A stretch of 64,000 nt of DNA, taken from Chrysoperla carnea. Lineage: Eukaryota; Arthropoda; Insecta; Neuroptera; Chrysopidae. The notes under the pieces were generated by a model that saw only the letters and a program-made list of their open reading frames with translations, ran no database searches and was not told the origin of the DNA. The stretch is taken from assembly GCF_905475395.1 (NCBI RefSeq), contig NC_058338.1, positions 12,538,935 to 12,602,934 of the forward strand. The letters are read 5' to 3'. A program made the translations under genes and the position numbers. This document shows positions 62,077 through 64,000 of this stretch, piece by piece (the stretch's first letter is position 1; every line of letters starts with the position of its first letter).

Positions 62077-64000
62077 TTTTTTTTTTTTTTTAACTTAAAA
62101 CAGGCACTTAATCTTAATTTAGTAACAATGAGCACTATATAGTTTTGATTAACGCATGTAACAATAATTTATTACATATTGTTTATTAAGGTATACAATT
62201 AGAAAAACGTGACAATTACATTAATTGTTACTTCTTGTTATTGTAAATAAAAATTATTATAAACTAAATTAAAAGTTTTCATATATATTATATTTAAATT
62301 ATATGGTAGTAATTTTTGAAAAAATTTTTCTTATCATTTTTTTTTATTATACGTCAAAAATATTTAAAATACCAAAATAAATATTAAAGAAACTTCATCG
62401 CGTGTGCTCCAATTAAATAAGATAATAAGGAGTTCGTAGAACAAGAATCTATGAATGCAAGTTTTTTTAAATTTTCAACTTGAATTTATCCACATTTTTT
62501 AAATAATTTTCCGTAAAATGGGTGCAAACTTTAAAATGAAAGAGTTCATATTTTCGCTGGACAATTCTGCTCACTAGTAATTTTCGAATAATTCGCCAAT
62601 TTCTAGACCCTTATATTTGCTTGGTTGAATATCGTTTTGGTGTGTATTGGTTCAAATGTATACGTTTATTTGCGTTTTTGATCCGAAAACAATTACTTTT
62701 ACAAAAAATAGTGACTGATAGGAAAATGTTTTAAATAATCTTTATCAAATAAAATGAATTTTTTTTGGAGTACATTATTTTTCTCCAAAAAGGTAAGAGA
62801 TCAATCAATAAACAATGTTATCAAGTGGTCCTAGCGTTTCCGACATATTCCATCTTGCGTTTTTTAAGACTGATAGCTGAAGATTCATGCTCATTTGAAA
62901 ACGCAGCACTTTTGAAAAAGTCATACAGAATGAGTAAGTTTTATAGACTCGCCAAAATGAAACCACTAACGTAGTTTTTTCAATTACCTTTGTATTGATC
63001 ATTTAAAAAAAATAGTGCTGGCCCGCGGAATATATAACACCCCCAAGAGTGTCTCGATCTTTGTTCGGTGTATATGTCCGTGCCCAGTTTTTAGATAGTA
63101 GCAATTTTTCCACACAAATTTTAAATGGTACTGTAGTAGGTATATACAAATTTTAAAATTTACAACTGATGGTGGATGTATTCTTTCTACGGAGATAATT
63201 TTAAGACTTAACTACATAATAGGTAATAATTGTACCTAATTATGTAAAAATAAATATGATTCATAATATTTTTTTGATAATATTAGGTCAATTTAGCACT
63301 TATTTAGGTCATAAAATTAACCTTTGATACCCCAATATTACCAAAGATTACCACCGTAAATTTATTTTATACCGACCTTCTCGAATGACACCTTAATCCT
63401 TCCCCTCCAAAATTCAAAATAATTCGTTGAAACTATAGATTTATTGGGTCTTCTTCAACATATGATGATGGCTATACCTAGACAAGATTAAAAAATTAGA
63501 AAAAATCTTAATCTAAGCCCCAAAAACTTAAAAGTGGCCCATAAGTAAGAGTTTTTGGTAATGCTACCAATTTTTGGGAAGTTTTTTGGGTCATATTAAC
63601 TATGCAGCTTTTGTTCATCTTCGGTCAAACTATGACCCTATGGAATTCAAAGATTGTAAGCAACTTTTAAAACATAGGAAGCTATATAATTGCCCAAGGA
63701 AGCTATATAATTGCCCGTTACATATAGAAAACTCAAAATTTAATTTTTTTAAATATCACACATGACTAATTAAAGATCTATCATATTCATTTATAATAAA
63801 ATATAGGTAATAAAGAACTAGTTTAATCAGTCATATATTTTCGGTCATAATATTTTGTGCGCCATTTTTCATTGCTTGGAGGGCTATCAAGTACAATATT
63901 TATAATCTTAGAAAGACCCAGACCGGGATCTTCTAAGCAAACCACGTACTAGTCAATCCAAATTCATCAAATCAAACTCTACTCAATTCATCAAACCTAA
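62077..64000. other. Upstream flank of the ABCC gene; no gene seen
   Basis: It should contain the ABCC promoter and 5' UTR. The remaining open frames are short and lack motifs. A GCTGGCCCGCGGAATATATA block near 63020 faintly resembles the putative SINE at 13555, but not enough to call. Confidence 0.5.

Overview
The window is a strongly AT-rich piece of an insect nuclear genome. The evidence is spliced genes with GT-AG introns, a Rebers-Riddiford (RR-2) cuticle protein gene with the usual intron just inside its signal peptide, insect-type nose-resistant-to-fluoxetine, ABCC4 and desaturase genes, a tandem cluster of chymotrypsin-fold protease genes, and many short interspersed repeats. I cannot fix the order or species from sequence alone. 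I saw no rRNA, convincing tRNA, CRISPR array, LTR retrovirus or Polinton.

Layout. 1-2182: no gene, repeat debris. 2183-14615 (-): an 11-exon NRF/acyltransferase-3 gene whose 7-kb second intron holds an opposite-strand RR-2 cuticle gene (9548-11781, +) together with two satellite arrays. 14616-18506: no clear gene, but a perfect 78-bp inverted repeat followed by a 16-bp minisatellite just upstream of INTS10. 18507-22181 (+): INTS10 (Integrator), 13 exons. 23221-28267 (+): PIG-B (GPI mannosyltransferase III), 8 exons. 29760-44683 (-): three tandem secreted trypsin-like proteases with matching intron phases, with satellite DNA between and inside them. 46273-50436 (-): a fatty acyl-CoA desaturase, 5 exons. 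53546-62076 (-): a complete 15-exon ABCC4/MRP4-type transporter. 62077-64000: no gene seen.

I joined the exons by hand. For every main gene the splice phases close, giving open reading frames of about 790 (NRF), 163 (cuticle), 668 (INTS10), 505 (PIG-B), 297, 316 and 282 (proteases), 398 (desaturase) and 1352 (ABCC) residues. These lengths are close to those usual for the families.

The genes are not one pathway. INTS10 and PIG-B are housekeeping genes. The proteases are a locally expanded secreted family. The cuticle protein, desaturase, ABCC and NRF genes belong to cuticle, lipid and transport biology. The most unusual material is non-coding: two satellites (about 307 and 316 bp) that occur as a pair at two separate gene loci, several fold-back elements at gene ends, and the ACCGT-rich palindrome upstream of INTS10.
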